NCBI RefSeq assembly: GCF_038592985.1
Contig: NZ_CP151951.1
Coordinates: 3,959,001 to 4,023,000, forward strand
Direction of reading: 5' to 3'
Length of the DNA stretch: 64,000 nucleotides
Origin: Paenibacillus sp. FSL R10-2782
Lineage (GTDB): Bacteria > Bacillota > Bacilli > Paenibacillales > Paenibacillaceae
The notes beneath the pieces were generated by a model. It was not told where the DNA came from, ran no database searches, and saw nothing but the letters and a program-made list of their open reading frames with translations. The position numbers and the translations under genes are program-made. Position 1 is the first letter of the stretch, and the number at the start of each line of letters is the position of its first letter. Positions 44,867 to 53,554 of the stretch are shown here, in pieces.

Positions 44867-46177
44867 CTACGACTGTGAATCCCGCCATTGCTGGTTTTGT
44901 CTGATTTTCGACTCATTCCCCTGCTCTGTAGCTTGATAAAAGGTTCGGTCTGCTATCGAATCGGGCAAATATTGCTGTTTCACATAATGATTCGGATAAT
45001 TATGCGGATACTGATAGCCAACATGCCCCAGCTTCTCCGAGCCTTTGTAATGTGCATCACGCAAATGCAGCGGAACCTCAGCGGATGTGATGTCGTCCAT
45101 AGCCGACATGGCCCGTGAAATCGCCGTATATACAGCATTCGATTTTGGGCTCTCCACGGCGAACAAAATAGCCTGCGCGATGTTCAGCTTGGCCTCCGGC
45201 CAGCCGTTATTGCGATAAGCTTCAAGCGCACTCACTGCCTGCACCATCGCCTGCGGATTTGCCAGGCCAATATCCTCGCTGCTCGCCGCGATGAGGCGGC
45301 GGAGAAAGGTCATCGGGTCCATGCCGAGCTTCTCTACGGCGTAGAGAAACCAGAACAGCGCCGCGTCGCTGGAGCCGCGAATGCTTTTGTGAAAGGCGGA
45401 CAGCACGTCATACTGTGTGGACTCGTCTGCCTTGACAATCGGGCGGCGAATGGATTCCTCCGCAACTTCCAGCGTCACGTGAATCGTGCCGTCTGCCAGC
45501 GGAGGCGTCGTGAGCGCCGCCAGTTCCAGCGCGTTCAGGGCGCGACGGATATCGCCGTTCGCCATGGACGCGATGTGATCCAGCGCAGCTTCGTCCACCT
45601 GAAGCTGCATATAACCGAGCCCCTTGTCCGCATCACCCAAGGCGCGGCGCATGGCTGCCAGCGAATGCTCCTGCGTCAACGATTGGAGCTGAAACAACGT
45701 AGAGCGGCTTAGCAAGGCGCCGTTTACGTAGTGAAAGGGGTTTTCGGTTGTGGCGCCGATAAACACGATCGTACCCTTTTCCACCGCTGGCAGCAATGCA
45801 TCTTGACGCGAGCTGTTGAAACGATGTACCTCATCGAGAAACAGGATGGTTTTTTTGCCGTACATCGATTTATTCGTTTGTGCGCGGTCAATCACTTCCC
45901 TCACGTCCTTCACAGACGCTTCTACTGCATTCAGGCGGACAAATTCGCCTTGCGTGTGTTGTGAAATGATATGCGCCAGCGTCGTCTTGCCACATCCCGG
46001 TGGCCCGTACAGGAGGATGGAAGAAACCTGATCTGCCTCTATAGCTCTTCGCAGCAGCTTGCCCGGACCGACGACATGCTCCTGTCCAATATATTCGTCC
46101 AGCGAAGTCGGACGCAGCCGATCAGCAAGCAACCGATTGTTTGGCATCGACTCTTGGGAATATGAAAATAAGTCCAT
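44867..46177 (-). CDS. rarA: replication-associated recombination protein A (MgsA/YrvN)
   Basis: A 436-aa AAA+ ATPase acting at stalled replication forks with SSB and RecA. Features: LADRLRPTSLDEYIGQEH near the N-terminus, Walker A LYGPPGCGKTTLAH (about 55-68), Walker B ILFLDEVHRFN, sensor GATTENPFHYVNGALLSRS, and the C-terminal tetramerisation and MgsA region ending HYKGSEKLGHVGYQYPHNYP. The frame opens at 46237, but the ATG at 46177 follows AAGGAAG. It sits in the conserved tcdA-rarA-cymR neighbourhood, though here helD and a large accessory block separate it from tcdA. Confidence 0.96.
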   Translation of the reverse strand: MDLFSYSQESMPNNRLLADRLRPTSLDEYIGQEHVVGPGKLLRRAIEADQVSSILLYGPPGCGKTTLAHIISQHTQGEFVRLNAVEASVKDVREVIDRAQTNKSMYGKKTILFLDEVHRFNSSRQDALLPAVEKGTIVFIGATTENPFHYVNGALLSRSTLFQLQSLTQEHSLAAMRRALGDADKGLGYMQLQVDEAALDHIASMANGDIRRALNALELAALTTPPLADGTIHVTLEVAEESIRRPIVKADESTQYDVLSAFHKSIRGSSDAALFWFLYAVEKLGMDPMTFLRRLIAASSEDIGLANPQAMVQAVSALEAYRNNGWPEAKLNIAQAILFAVESPKSNAVYTAISRAMSAMDDITSAEVPLHLRDAHYKGSEKLGHVGYQYPHNYPNHYVKQQYLPDSIADRTFYQATEQGNESKIRQNQQWRDSQS

Positions 46178-46387
46178 TTCATTCACTTCCTTATGGTGAT
46201 ATGAGGGAACACTCCCCCCTACGGGGTCCATATACATCGCGTTCGCTCATGCGATTGAAACCTTGAAATTTCTATCCTAAAAACGGTATGAACCGCCTTT
46301 TATTCTACCATACCCGCAGACAAGTTGCAGATAGCACGGTCACGGTATGACTATATATTTACATGTCTGTAATCCTGTAAGCAAAAG

Positions 46388-46430
46388 AAAGAACAGCCGA
46401 ACGAAAGAGAATTTCGTGGCTGTTCTTATT
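46388..46430 (-). terminator. terminator of helD
   Basis: AAGAACAGCC and GGCTGTTCTT are a perfect 10-bp inverted repeat with an 18-base spacer that contains a second small hairpin (ACGAAA/TTTCGT). On the minus strand TTCTTTTGC follows. Confidence 0.75.
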
Positions 46431-46520
46431 GCTGATATGACTCCCATGATGTTCACCATTATGGTAGCTTAAGCAGTTACTTAAACATCAACTCAGGCGC
46501 TAATTTAAAATACCCTTTCC

Positions 46521-48662
46521 TTACTTCGCCTGCTCCTGTACATAATTCGGAAGCGCACCCTCATGTAACAGCCACAACTCATGCAGCGCACGGGTACAGC
46601 CCACATACAGCAGCTTGGCATCCCATGCCAGCTCTCCATAATGTTTTTGGTCGGCATCCGCCACAATGACTGCGTCGAACTCCAGCCCTTTGGACAGGTA
46701 CACAGGCAGAACGGACAATCCGCCCTCGTATTGCTTTTTACCGCCGTCAATCAGATTCACATTTAACCCTGCATTCGTAAAAGCCTCATACAGCTCCACA
46801 GCTTCCTTCAAGGTACGCGTCAGCACAGATACAGTGCGATATTCCTTGGAAGAAAGCTCTTGCAGAGCGGTCAGCAAACTCTGTTCACGCCCCGATGTAC
46901 CATATGGCAGAGTACGCACCGGATCGCCGCTACGGAATACCGGAACTGCCGTAATGCCGCCGCGAACCCCCTGCTCCAAAATCGTATTTGCAAATTCTAT
47001 AATTTCCAGCGTTGATCTGTAGCTTCGGGTAAGTGCAAAATATCCCGTATGTTCCGGCGCAAAAAGAGAACTCATTTCCTCCCACGCATGTACGCCACGG
47101 TATTCGTGAATACCCTGCGACAGATCACCCAATATCGTGAAGGAATGCCCTTTAACGAACAAATCCAGCAATGCGATATGAAAAGGTGAAAAATCCTGCG
47201 CTTCATCAATGACCACATGGTCAAAACGTTGAGACGATTCTACCTCATGAATCAGTACATGAAGATATACCAAGGCAGTAAGATCCTCTTCGCGGATAAC
47301 CTGTTTACGCAGGTCCGACTGTGTGGTCTTAAAAATAGCAGCAGGCAAAGAAGCCTTCAGCTCCGCAGCCGTGTCTGCGGGTAATCCTTTAGCTGCCTGA
47401 AAAAGCTGCTTGTAAAGCGTCAGCGCGTCGTATTGGGGCCATTTTTTAGCATATGCCTTTTCCCGGGGTCCCGCTTTTTTCTTGCGTTCCTTGAGCGCAG
47501 CCGCCGAGGGCGACTTTTTCAGCTCCATTTCAATCCAGCGATGGACTCTTGCAAGCACGCGTTCTTTTCGCTTCGCAAGCGGATAGGGCTTGTATTCCTC
47601 ATTGAACCAGTTCAAAATCTCGGCTCGCGGGAGCGCCGCCCCATCCCATGGTGAAAAATCTCCCTCCGGGACCGAGACAGGCTCCAGCCGTTCCACAAAG
47701 GCTTGAAGCAGCTTCATGAAGCGAATCGAACCTTTGAATCGCCCTGGCGCCTCATCCATAGATTCCGTTCTGAGGCTGCCGCTCTCAAACCAATAAGCTA
47801 ACGTTTCAGCAGGATCAGCTATAGGTAAATCCAGACTCAACAGGTTAAGTGCCCAGTCCGCAAATGTACTTTGCTGAATATTTCCGACTCCCAGCTCTGG
47901 AAGTACATCTGAAATATAATCGAGAAACATATGGTTTGGTGCAAAAATAACCATCTTGTCCGCCGATACTTGCTCCTTGTATTGATACAGCAAAAATGCG
48001 AGACGATGCAGCGCTACCGTTGTCTTGCCACTACCCGCTACCCCCTGAATGACAAGGGCTGTATTTTTAGCCGCACGGATGATCTGATCCTGCTCGGCCT
48101 GAATCGTAGATACGATATCCCGCAATCGGTTATCCTTGTTCTCTCCCAGACGATAGACGAGAAATTCATCGGAAACCGCAGGCTCGTCGCTTTCACGGTT
48201 GTACGTATCGGCTACCCGTTCCAGTATTCTCTTACGAATGACAACGTTGCGCTTTAAATACACCAAGCCCTCAATCGTTCCCTCAGGAGCTTCGTAGGAC
48301 GCGGTTTCTTCACCGCCTGTAAAAGAATAAAACAAGCTGGCAATCGGCGCGCGCCAATCAATCACAAGCGGATACGCAGACGCTTCCTCGCGCTCCACTC
48401 CGATTTTGCCGATGTAGAGCGGCTTACGCTGTCCCCTGCCACGTTCGTCAAAATCCATGCGTCCAAAATAAGGCTCCTGCGCACTTTTTGCCAAAGCCTG
48501 ACGTTTCTCCTCCCGCCCGGATTCCAGCACCTGCTCCGTAAAATCATGTCCCGTGTACACCGGCGTATTGCGAAGCCGTTCCAATCTGCGATCAATTTCC
48601 TCCATAGCAAGCGACAGCCTGTGCTGTTCTTCTTGATAGGCACTTTGAAACCCGTTCTCCAT
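46521..48662 (-). CDS. helD: RNA polymerase recycling motor ATPase HelD
   Basis: A 713-aa superfamily 1 helicase-like ATPase that removes stalled RNA polymerase from DNA. The N-terminal coiled-coil arm (about 1-60, QEEQHRLSLAMEEIDRRLERL) is the part that enters the polymerase secondary channel. Walker A is VIQGVAGSGKTTVALHRLAF (about 203-222), motif II is VVIDEAQDFSPF, and later motifs are TRSYRSTLEI and LSVLPVYLSKGLEFDAVIV. A GxAGSGKT loop with a long insertion after it fits HelD rather than UvrD/PcrA. AGGAGGTAA precedes the ATG. It is monocistronic with its own terminator. Confidence 0.93.
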   Translation of the reverse strand: MENGFQSAYQEEQHRLSLAMEEIDRRLERLRNTPVYTGHDFTEQVLESGREEKRQALAKSAQEPYFGRMDFDERGRGQRKPLYIGKIGVEREEASAYPLVIDWRAPIASLFYSFTGGEETASYEAPEGTIEGLVYLKRNVVIRKRILERVADTYNRESDEPAVSDEFLVYRLGENKDNRLRDIVSTIQAEQDQIIRAAKNTALVIQGVAGSGKTTVALHRLAFLLYQYKEQVSADKMVIFAPNHMFLDYISDVLPELGVGNIQQSTFADWALNLLSLDLPIADPAETLAYWFESGSLRTESMDEAPGRFKGSIRFMKLLQAFVERLEPVSVPEGDFSPWDGAALPRAEILNWFNEEYKPYPLAKRKERVLARVHRWIEMELKKSPSAAALKERKKKAGPREKAYAKKWPQYDALTLYKQLFQAAKGLPADTAAELKASLPAAIFKTTQSDLRKQVIREEDLTALVYLHVLIHEVESSQRFDHVVIDEAQDFSPFHIALLDLFVKGHSFTILGDLSQGIHEYRGVHAWEEMSSLFAPEHTGYFALTRSYRSTLEIIEFANTILEQGVRGGITAVPVFRSGDPVRTLPYGTSGREQSLLTALQELSSKEYRTVSVLTRTLKEAVELYEAFTNAGLNVNLIDGGKKQYEGGLSVLPVYLSKGLEFDAVIVADADQKHYGELAWDAKLLYVGCTRALHELWLLHEGALPNYVQEQAK

Positions 48663-48904
48663 TTCAGTTACCTCCTAAGAATATCAAGTCTCGATTTCTG
48701 CATCCCATTCACTTGCTCCGACACAAAAAAAGAAAAGTAAGCGTAACACATTAACCCCAAAAAATCCAATCTTATTTCCTAGTACGCCCATTTCCATATA
48801 CGAAAGACCTCTTATTAAACACGCAAATTAATGGATTACACTAATCCTCTAAAAAACCAAGGCTCGCTTCTACACAGCTTCATTCACAATTATTTCTTTT
48901 CATA

Positions 48905-48958
48905 AAAAATCCCCTTACAGCAGTAGGTTTTACGAATTAACCTGTCTGTTGTAAGGGG
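48905..48958 (-). terminator. terminator after the citG remnant
   Basis: On the minus strand CCCCTTACAACAG and CTGCTGTAAGGGG form a long stem, with AGGTT/AACCT extending it around a loop of 9 bases, followed by ATTTTTTATG. It is placed 32 bp after the remnant. Confidence 0.75.
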
Positions 48959-48989
48959 AACATATCACTTTGGGGACAGCCCTTTTTCA

Positions 48990-49439
48990 TTAAAATGGAT
49001 CGGCTATGAACCGCATTGCCCTATCGTGTCTACCAACGACATTCGTATCTTCGTTGACAACCATCAGTTGTAACAGAGTTTGAACACAGATATCATTCAC
49101 ATGGTATCGTTGCGATGACTTCAACTCACGATAGACGGGCAGAGCATGCTCTCGCACGGTTGGAAAGCCTGCTTCCACCTCACCACGTATACCCGTCATG
49201 CCCCACTCTTTGTACAACCGTTCGCCGACCGTTAAGTCTGTTGATTTTTCCAGGAATACAAGTTCACTCTCACATAAACCTTTGGTCATCTGAGCAATGG
49301 TCTCACAAATGATTTGTTCATCCAGCCTGCTAGCAGTTGCTCGTGTCGTACAACAATACGCAGCAGCAGCACAAATAATTCCTAGCGAAAAAATAAGGCC
49401 TTTATGTGTGTTCACCCCGCCTGTTGCGGCAAACATCAA
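48990..49439 (-). pseudogene. triphosphoribosyl-dephospho-CoA synthase (CitG) fragment
   Basis: The 149-codon frame begins with MMFAATGGVNTHKGLIFSL followed by GIICAAAAYC, the central conserved block of CitG, and continues with GERLYKEWGMTGIRGEVEAG, FPTVREHALPVYREL and LMVVNEDTNVVGRHD. CitG makes the prosthetic-group precursor of citrate lyase and is normally about 280 aa. Here the first 110 or so residues and the C-terminal end are missing, and there is no start signal in the upstream region, which is the promoter of the divergent transporter. No citrate lyase gene is nearby. It is a remnant left by a deletion or rearrangement. Confidence 0.8.
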
Positions 49440-49475
49440 GACACAGATTTAGATGATATGTTTCAATCTTTTTGC

Positions 49476-49504
49476 TTGACACTCTTAATTGTAAACCATA
49501 TTAT
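49476..49504 (+). promoter_or_regulatory. sigma-A promoter of the EamA transporter
   Basis: TTGACA (49476-49481), 17 bases, TATTAT (49499-49504): an almost perfect housekeeping promoter 75 bp before the ATG. The -10 box lies inside the spacer of the inverted repeat described as a BirA-type operator. Confidence 0.85.
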
Positions 49505-49523
49505 TATTTATCGGTTTACAATT
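49487..49523. promoter_or_regulatory. BirA-type biotin operator over the transporter promoter
   Basis: AATTGTAAACC (49487-49497) and GGTTTACAATT (49513-49523) are perfect 11-bp inverted halves separated by 15 bases. This equals the known BirA operator form TTGTAAACC-N14-16-GGTTTACAA of bacterial biotin genes. It covers the -10 box and the spacer of the promoter, so bound BirA-biotinyl-AMP would block transcription. The pattern is seen directly; BirA as the binder is inferred from the consensus. Confidence 0.8.
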
Positions 49524-49579
49524 TTTTTTGATATTATGCATTCTAGCATAAAGAACTAAGAGGAAGAGGCATTAAGAAA

Positions 49580-50476
49580 ATGAATAATGAAAAAGATGGT
49601 GTTATGTATGCTATATTTTCGTATATACTATGGGGATTAACTCCTCTATATTGGAAACTAGTTCAACATATATCCTCTGGTGAAATTTTAGCTCAACGTG
49701 TGATCTGGTCTTATATTTTTGTTCTTTTTCTAATCATAGTCACAAAAAAATGGAGAGATTACATCACTTTCACAAAAGGGCTCCTAAAAAACTTAAAGTT
49801 ACTCTCATTACTTGTTATCGCTTCTTTACTTATCAGCTCTAATTGGGGAATATTTATGTGGGCTGTAATTAATGGGAGGATTGTAGAAGCAAGTCTCGGG
49901 CAATATATTAATCCTTTAACAAGTATGATCATTGGGGTCTTAGCTTTAAAGGAAAGGTTAACTGTTTTTCAAACTCTTTCTTTTATACTAGCAGATCTAG
50001 GCGTTCTTTCACTTAGTTTGGCATATGGAGTTTTCCCTTGGATTTCCTTGTGCTTGGCATTGACTTTTGGATTTTATGGCCTTTTGAAAAAGAAAATTAA
50101 TACAGACTCTACCGTTAGTTTAGCCCTTGAGACTATGGTAATTACTCCGATCGCTTTGAGCTATCTAATATATTTAATCATTGAAAACAGACTACAATTT
50201 ATTGAATCGGTTCCGAATAGCTTACTATTGATTGGTACTGGTGTCGTCACTGCGTTGCCTCTGCTTCTATTTACAAAGAGTGCTCAAAAAGTAACGTTAT
50301 CTTTACTAGGTATCCTTCAATATATTTCCCCTACGATCGCATTAATTACTGGTATTTTTCTCTATCACGAAACGTTAACTAATGCACATATCATTGCATT
50401 TAGTTTCATATGGCTGGGACTTGCAGTCTACTCTTCTTCATCTTTCGTTAAAAATCGTAAAAAAACTAACTTTTAA
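49580..50476 (+). CDS. EamA/RarD-type DMT transporter, probably biotin-regulated
   Basis: A 298-aa membrane protein with ten transmembrane helices of the drug/metabolite transporter superfamily. The RarD subfamily features are visible: YAIFSYILWGLTPLYWKL, GEILAQRVIWSYIFVL, SNWGIFMWAVINGRIVEASL, GQYINPLTSMIIGVL and GILQYISPTIALITGIFLYHET. AGAGGAAGAGG precedes the ATG. RarD proteins have no firm substrate. The promoter is overlapped by a BirA-type operator, so import of biotin or of a biotin precursor is a reasonable hypothesis, as for E. coli YigM, another DMT protein. It is AT-rich and monocistronic. Confidence 0.9.
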   Translation: MNNEKDGVMYAIFSYILWGLTPLYWKLVQHISSGEILAQRVIWSYIFVLFLIIVTKKWRDYITFTKGLLKNLKLLSLLVIASLLISSNWGIFMWAVINGRIVEASLGQYINPLTSMIIGVLALKERLTVFQTLSFILADLGVLSLSLAYGVFPWISLCLALTFGFYGLLKKKINTDSTVSLALETMVITPIALSYLIYLIIENRLQFIESVPNSLLLIGTGVVTALPLLLFTKSAQKVTLSLLGILQYISPTIALITGIFLYHETLTNAHIIAFSFIWLGLAVYSSSSFVKNRKKTNF

Positions 50477-50495
50477 TGATGTAGTCCAAAAAAAT

Positions 50496-50545
50496 TAAGG
50501 TTAAGTTGACAATCGCTATTTCGCGCAGTCAACTTAACCTTATTA
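50496..50545. terminator. bidirectional terminator between transporter and GH43 genes
   Basis: AAGGTTAAGTTGAC and GTCAACTTAACCTT form a perfect 14-bp stem around a 17-base loop. It has TATTATTTTA on the plus side and AATTTTTTTGG on the minus side. Confidence 0.88.
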
Positions 50546-50547
50546 TT

Positions 50548-52185
50548 TTAATTAAAATCGTTAGCCAAATATTCAAAGAAATCAAAGTCCGCATAGTGCT
50601 GATGCTTTACCCGATCTGCGCAGGTTATACCTACAAAACATCCTGTAAATTCCCCGTAATTGCTGTATTCATCAGAAAATTTTGTGGTATCGAATTTATC
50701 ACCGATCGCTTCGAACACTTCTCCGTCATAGCTCCATTCAAACCATGTTTCCCTGCCCACAATGTTCAGTCGCAGATATACGGGTACATCTTTAACTGGA
50801 ACACGGGTGCTCAACAGCTCAGTCTTCTCGCCATTATCCAGATGAATAATAGACAACGCACTTTGTCCCAACGTTTCACTAGAATACTTTCTTAGATTAA
50901 TGTAGTTCATGTTGTCGTAATACAAAATCACCCCTGCACTATGCTGGGGAACCTCAGGCAGAAATTCCATTTTGGTTGTCACCGTTGCATAAAAGGAAGT
51001 CAATTTTCTCGCCAATATGCTGACCCTGTTCAGGGACGTTCTCGACTCCTGTCCACGGATTCTGGCATGACCTGGACGTGTCTTCAAATCGGTAAAAGAT
51101 TGTGGCATCATTCTGGGGGCATAATACTGGATTCCCAATTCCGGTGAATCAAAGTCATCATAACCTGGAATCTCCATTACCGGATGCTCGGTCAACTGAC
51201 TTTCTGGCACATATTCCTTGGCGAGATTCGTTCCGTCCTCCATGCGAAGCCAGCCGTCATCGGTCCAGTTCATCTTTTGGATAGCCGTTTCCCGCCCTAG
51301 CGTACAGCGAAGTTCAGGAACAAATGGACGTGCACACAGATGTACAAGATAGACTTCTCCAAGTGACGTCTCTACATAGCTGCCGTGACCTGATTTCTGC
51401 AGAACTGACTCTGGATTGAAATATTTGGGCTTCAGATGGTCGGGGTCATGCCTCTCGTAGAAATCACCTGGGACGGAAGTAACGATTGGATTCATTGGGT
51501 CACCCTCGTAAGGCCCCCAAACGTTCTTAGCACGTCCCATCGTTACACTGTGTCCATAACCCGTTCCACCTTCGGCACACATGATGTAATAATACTCCCC
51601 ACGTTTGGTGAGATGCGGTGCTTCGATACACCCTCGATCTGTGCCCCCTGACCAGATTCGTTTCGGATAACCGACGATCTCCCTTTTCTCTGGTGAATAC
51701 TCCACCAGACAGATGGCACCTGGTTTCTCGTACCCTTCTCTCGTTTCCCATTCAAGCGCCACCACCCATTTTCGTCCATCGTCATCATGCAGGATGGAGG
51801 CATCAAAACCTGACGAATGCAGGTATACCGGCTCGCTCCAAGGACCCTGAATATCCCGTGCAGTGATAAGATAGTTATCTATATCAAAGTATCTGGCATT
51901 CATCGAATTCATTGCACCATATACCACATAAAAGAGATCCTCTTTTTCACTATAAGTCAATGAAGGTGCCCATACACCTTTGGCTGAAGGCAACTTTTTC
52001 AAATCCACCTGTACATCATCAGTAAGTACATGCGTGTACAGCTCCCAGTTCTTCATATCCTTGGAGTGATACACGGGAATTCCCGGAAACCATTCAAAGC
52101 TTGATACAGCTACGTAGTAATCCTCTCCCTTTCGGCAAATGCAAGGGTCCGGGTTAAATCCGGGAAATATCGGATTCCTGATCAT
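50548..52185 (-). CDS. glycoside hydrolase family 43 beta-xylosidase
   Basis: A 545-aa cytosolic enzyme (no signal peptide) that likely splits xylose from xylo-oligosaccharides taken into the cell. The five-bladed propeller domain (1-320) has the catalytic base Asp in GFNPDPCICRKGEDYYVAV, the pKa-tuning Asp in GFDASILHDDDGRKW and the acid Glu in RGCIEAPHLTKRGEYYY. The C-terminal beta-sandwich (about 340-540) includes QHSAGVILYYDNMNYINLR, the usual GH43_C2 ligand loop. AGAGGAAG precedes the ATG. It lies 44 bp after the GH5 gene, so the two are probably one operon under the divergent AraC regulator. Confidence 0.94.
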   Translation of the reverse strand: MIRNPIFPGFNPDPCICRKGEDYYVAVSSFEWFPGIPVYHSKDMKNWELYTHVLTDDVQVDLKKLPSAKGVWAPSLTYSEKEDLFYVVYGAMNSMNARYFDIDNYLITARDIQGPWSEPVYLHSSGFDASILHDDDGRKWVVALEWETREGYEKPGAICLVEYSPEKREIVGYPKRIWSGGTDRGCIEAPHLTKRGEYYYIMCAEGGTGYGHSVTMGRAKNVWGPYEGDPMNPIVTSVPGDFYERHDPDHLKPKYFNPESVLQKSGHGSYVETSLGEVYLVHLCARPFVPELRCTLGRETAIQKMNWTDDGWLRMEDGTNLAKEYVPESQLTEHPVMEIPGYDDFDSPELGIQYYAPRMMPQSFTDLKTRPGHARIRGQESRTSLNRVSILARKLTSFYATVTTKMEFLPEVPQHSAGVILYYDNMNYINLRKYSSETLGQSALSIIHLDNGEKTELLSTRVPVKDVPVYLRLNIVGRETWFEWSYDGEVFEAIGDKFDTTKFSDEYSNYGEFTGCFVGITCADRVKHQHYADFDFFEYLANDFN

Positions 52186-52229
52186 AATATTTGCTTCCTC
52201 TCTGATTGAGAATAATCCAATTTATTGAT

Positions 52230-53411
52230 TTAGTTTTGTGTTGTAACCGGATACCACCTAAGGCTTACCGATTTCCCCAGATCCCAACTATCCCAGCCAA
52301 TCCAGCCTGCATCATTAACGGTATCCAGTAACAGTTTGTAATTCCAGTAAAAGTGACCACTCATCTTGCTCCATGCTTCAAGCTGTGCATTAGCGACTGT
52401 ACTGTACAGTTGCTTTCGCCCTTCGACATCCAGCTTGTCCTCATGTGCTTCAACACCATTGACAGGTGAAAGTCCACCTGAAGTATCAATTCCGGTTCCA
52501 TACGAATTGAACAAACTCCACTCACCACAGATTAACGGGAAATATTTCTGCATTTCTACAATCTCTTTGGTCAGGTACTCTTCAACAAATTTGACGTATC
52601 CCTCTACCGTTTGCTCACAACCATACATCTCTGCTGACATGAGGTATTGATGGGTGTCGAGCACAACATTTTTATATTGTTCTTCCTGCATGAAATCCTT
52701 CCATGCTGTCAGTTCGAATCCATCATGTATTACGATGACCTTGTCCTCCGGAAGATAGCGACGAATCCGGTGATACGCATCTACATAGAAAGTCCGCAAA
52801 AATTCCATAGAGATGGGAGCACTCCCGGCTGCAAGCTCCGGATCAGCTGGTTTATACCGATTCTGAACGTCCATAGATTTCCATGTCCGCTCAGTAATGG
52901 GTTCATTCAGTACGCCGATGCCCCATAGATTTGGATGTGCAGCATAACGGTTGGACAATTTTTCCAGCAATTGAAGTGCAAACTCGACACTCTCCGGTTG
53001 TTGTGCCCATTTACATACACCGGAGATACCACCGTTATCGAACCCGTTCTGTCCTCCAGGCACCGTGTGAAGATCGATCAACACCTGAAGATCATACTTC
53101 TTCGCCCATGCAAATGCTTTATCCAGTTCTTCAATGCAACCAATATATGGCGGACAATCTCCCATAATAAAATAGGGAACCGGGATACGTACGGCATTCA
53201 TTCCATATGAACGTATCGTTGCAAAGTCACGCTCCGTAATATATTCATGGCGATGCAATCGAATTCTTGCTTCATAGACCTCCGGACTCAGTTGAGTTGG
53301 CAAATAATATTCGTCGTCAGCCGTTGTACCTTCAAACATTCCGGGATTCATCCATTTCTCCAGAACAAGCCAATTCCCCAGGTTTACACCATTGATATAG
53401 TTGGTTTCCAA
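52230..53411 (-). CDS. glycoside hydrolase family 5 enzyme, cytosolic
   Basis: A 393-aa (beta/alpha)8 glycosidase without signal peptide. Family features: INGVNLGNWLVLEKWMNP at the N-terminus (exo-beta-1,3-glucanase-like GH5 pattern), ITERDFATIRSYGMNAVRIP, VLIDLHTVPGGQNGFDNGG, the acid/base Glu in GIGVLNEPITE and the nucleophile Glu in PLICGEWSLF. The start is TTG at 53411, about 8 bases after GGGAGG. It is the first gene of the GH5-GH43 unit and divergent from an AraC regulator 143 bp away. It probably trims imported beta-glucan or related oligosaccharides; exact specificity is open. Confidence 0.9.
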   Translation of the reverse strand: METNYINGVNLGNWLVLEKWMNPGMFEGTTADDEYYLPTQLSPEVYEARIRLHRHEYITERDFATIRSYGMNAVRIPVPYFIMGDCPPYIGCIEELDKAFAWAKKYDLQVLIDLHTVPGGQNGFDNGGISGVCKWAQQPESVEFALQLLEKLSNRYAAHPNLWGIGVLNEPITERTWKSMDVQNRYKPADPELAAGSAPISMEFLRTFYVDAYHRIRRYLPEDKVIVIHDGFELTAWKDFMQEEQYKNVVLDTHQYLMSAEMYGCEQTVEGYVKFVEEYLTKEIVEMQKYFPLICGEWSLFNSYGTGIDTSGGLSPVNGVEAHEDKLDVEGRKQLYSTVANAQLEAWSKMSGHFYWNYKLLLDTVNDAGWIGWDSWDLGKSVSLRWYPVTTQN

Positions 53412-53554
53412 TTAAACCGCCTCCCGATCATGATCTATTCTTGTGCTTGATTGAATTGTATGAATTAATGGCGTAATCTTATATCATGAATTCATGTTAT
53501 TTATCACAAAATTTAGATTGATTCAAAAAACTTTGTGACCCAAACGGAGGCTCT

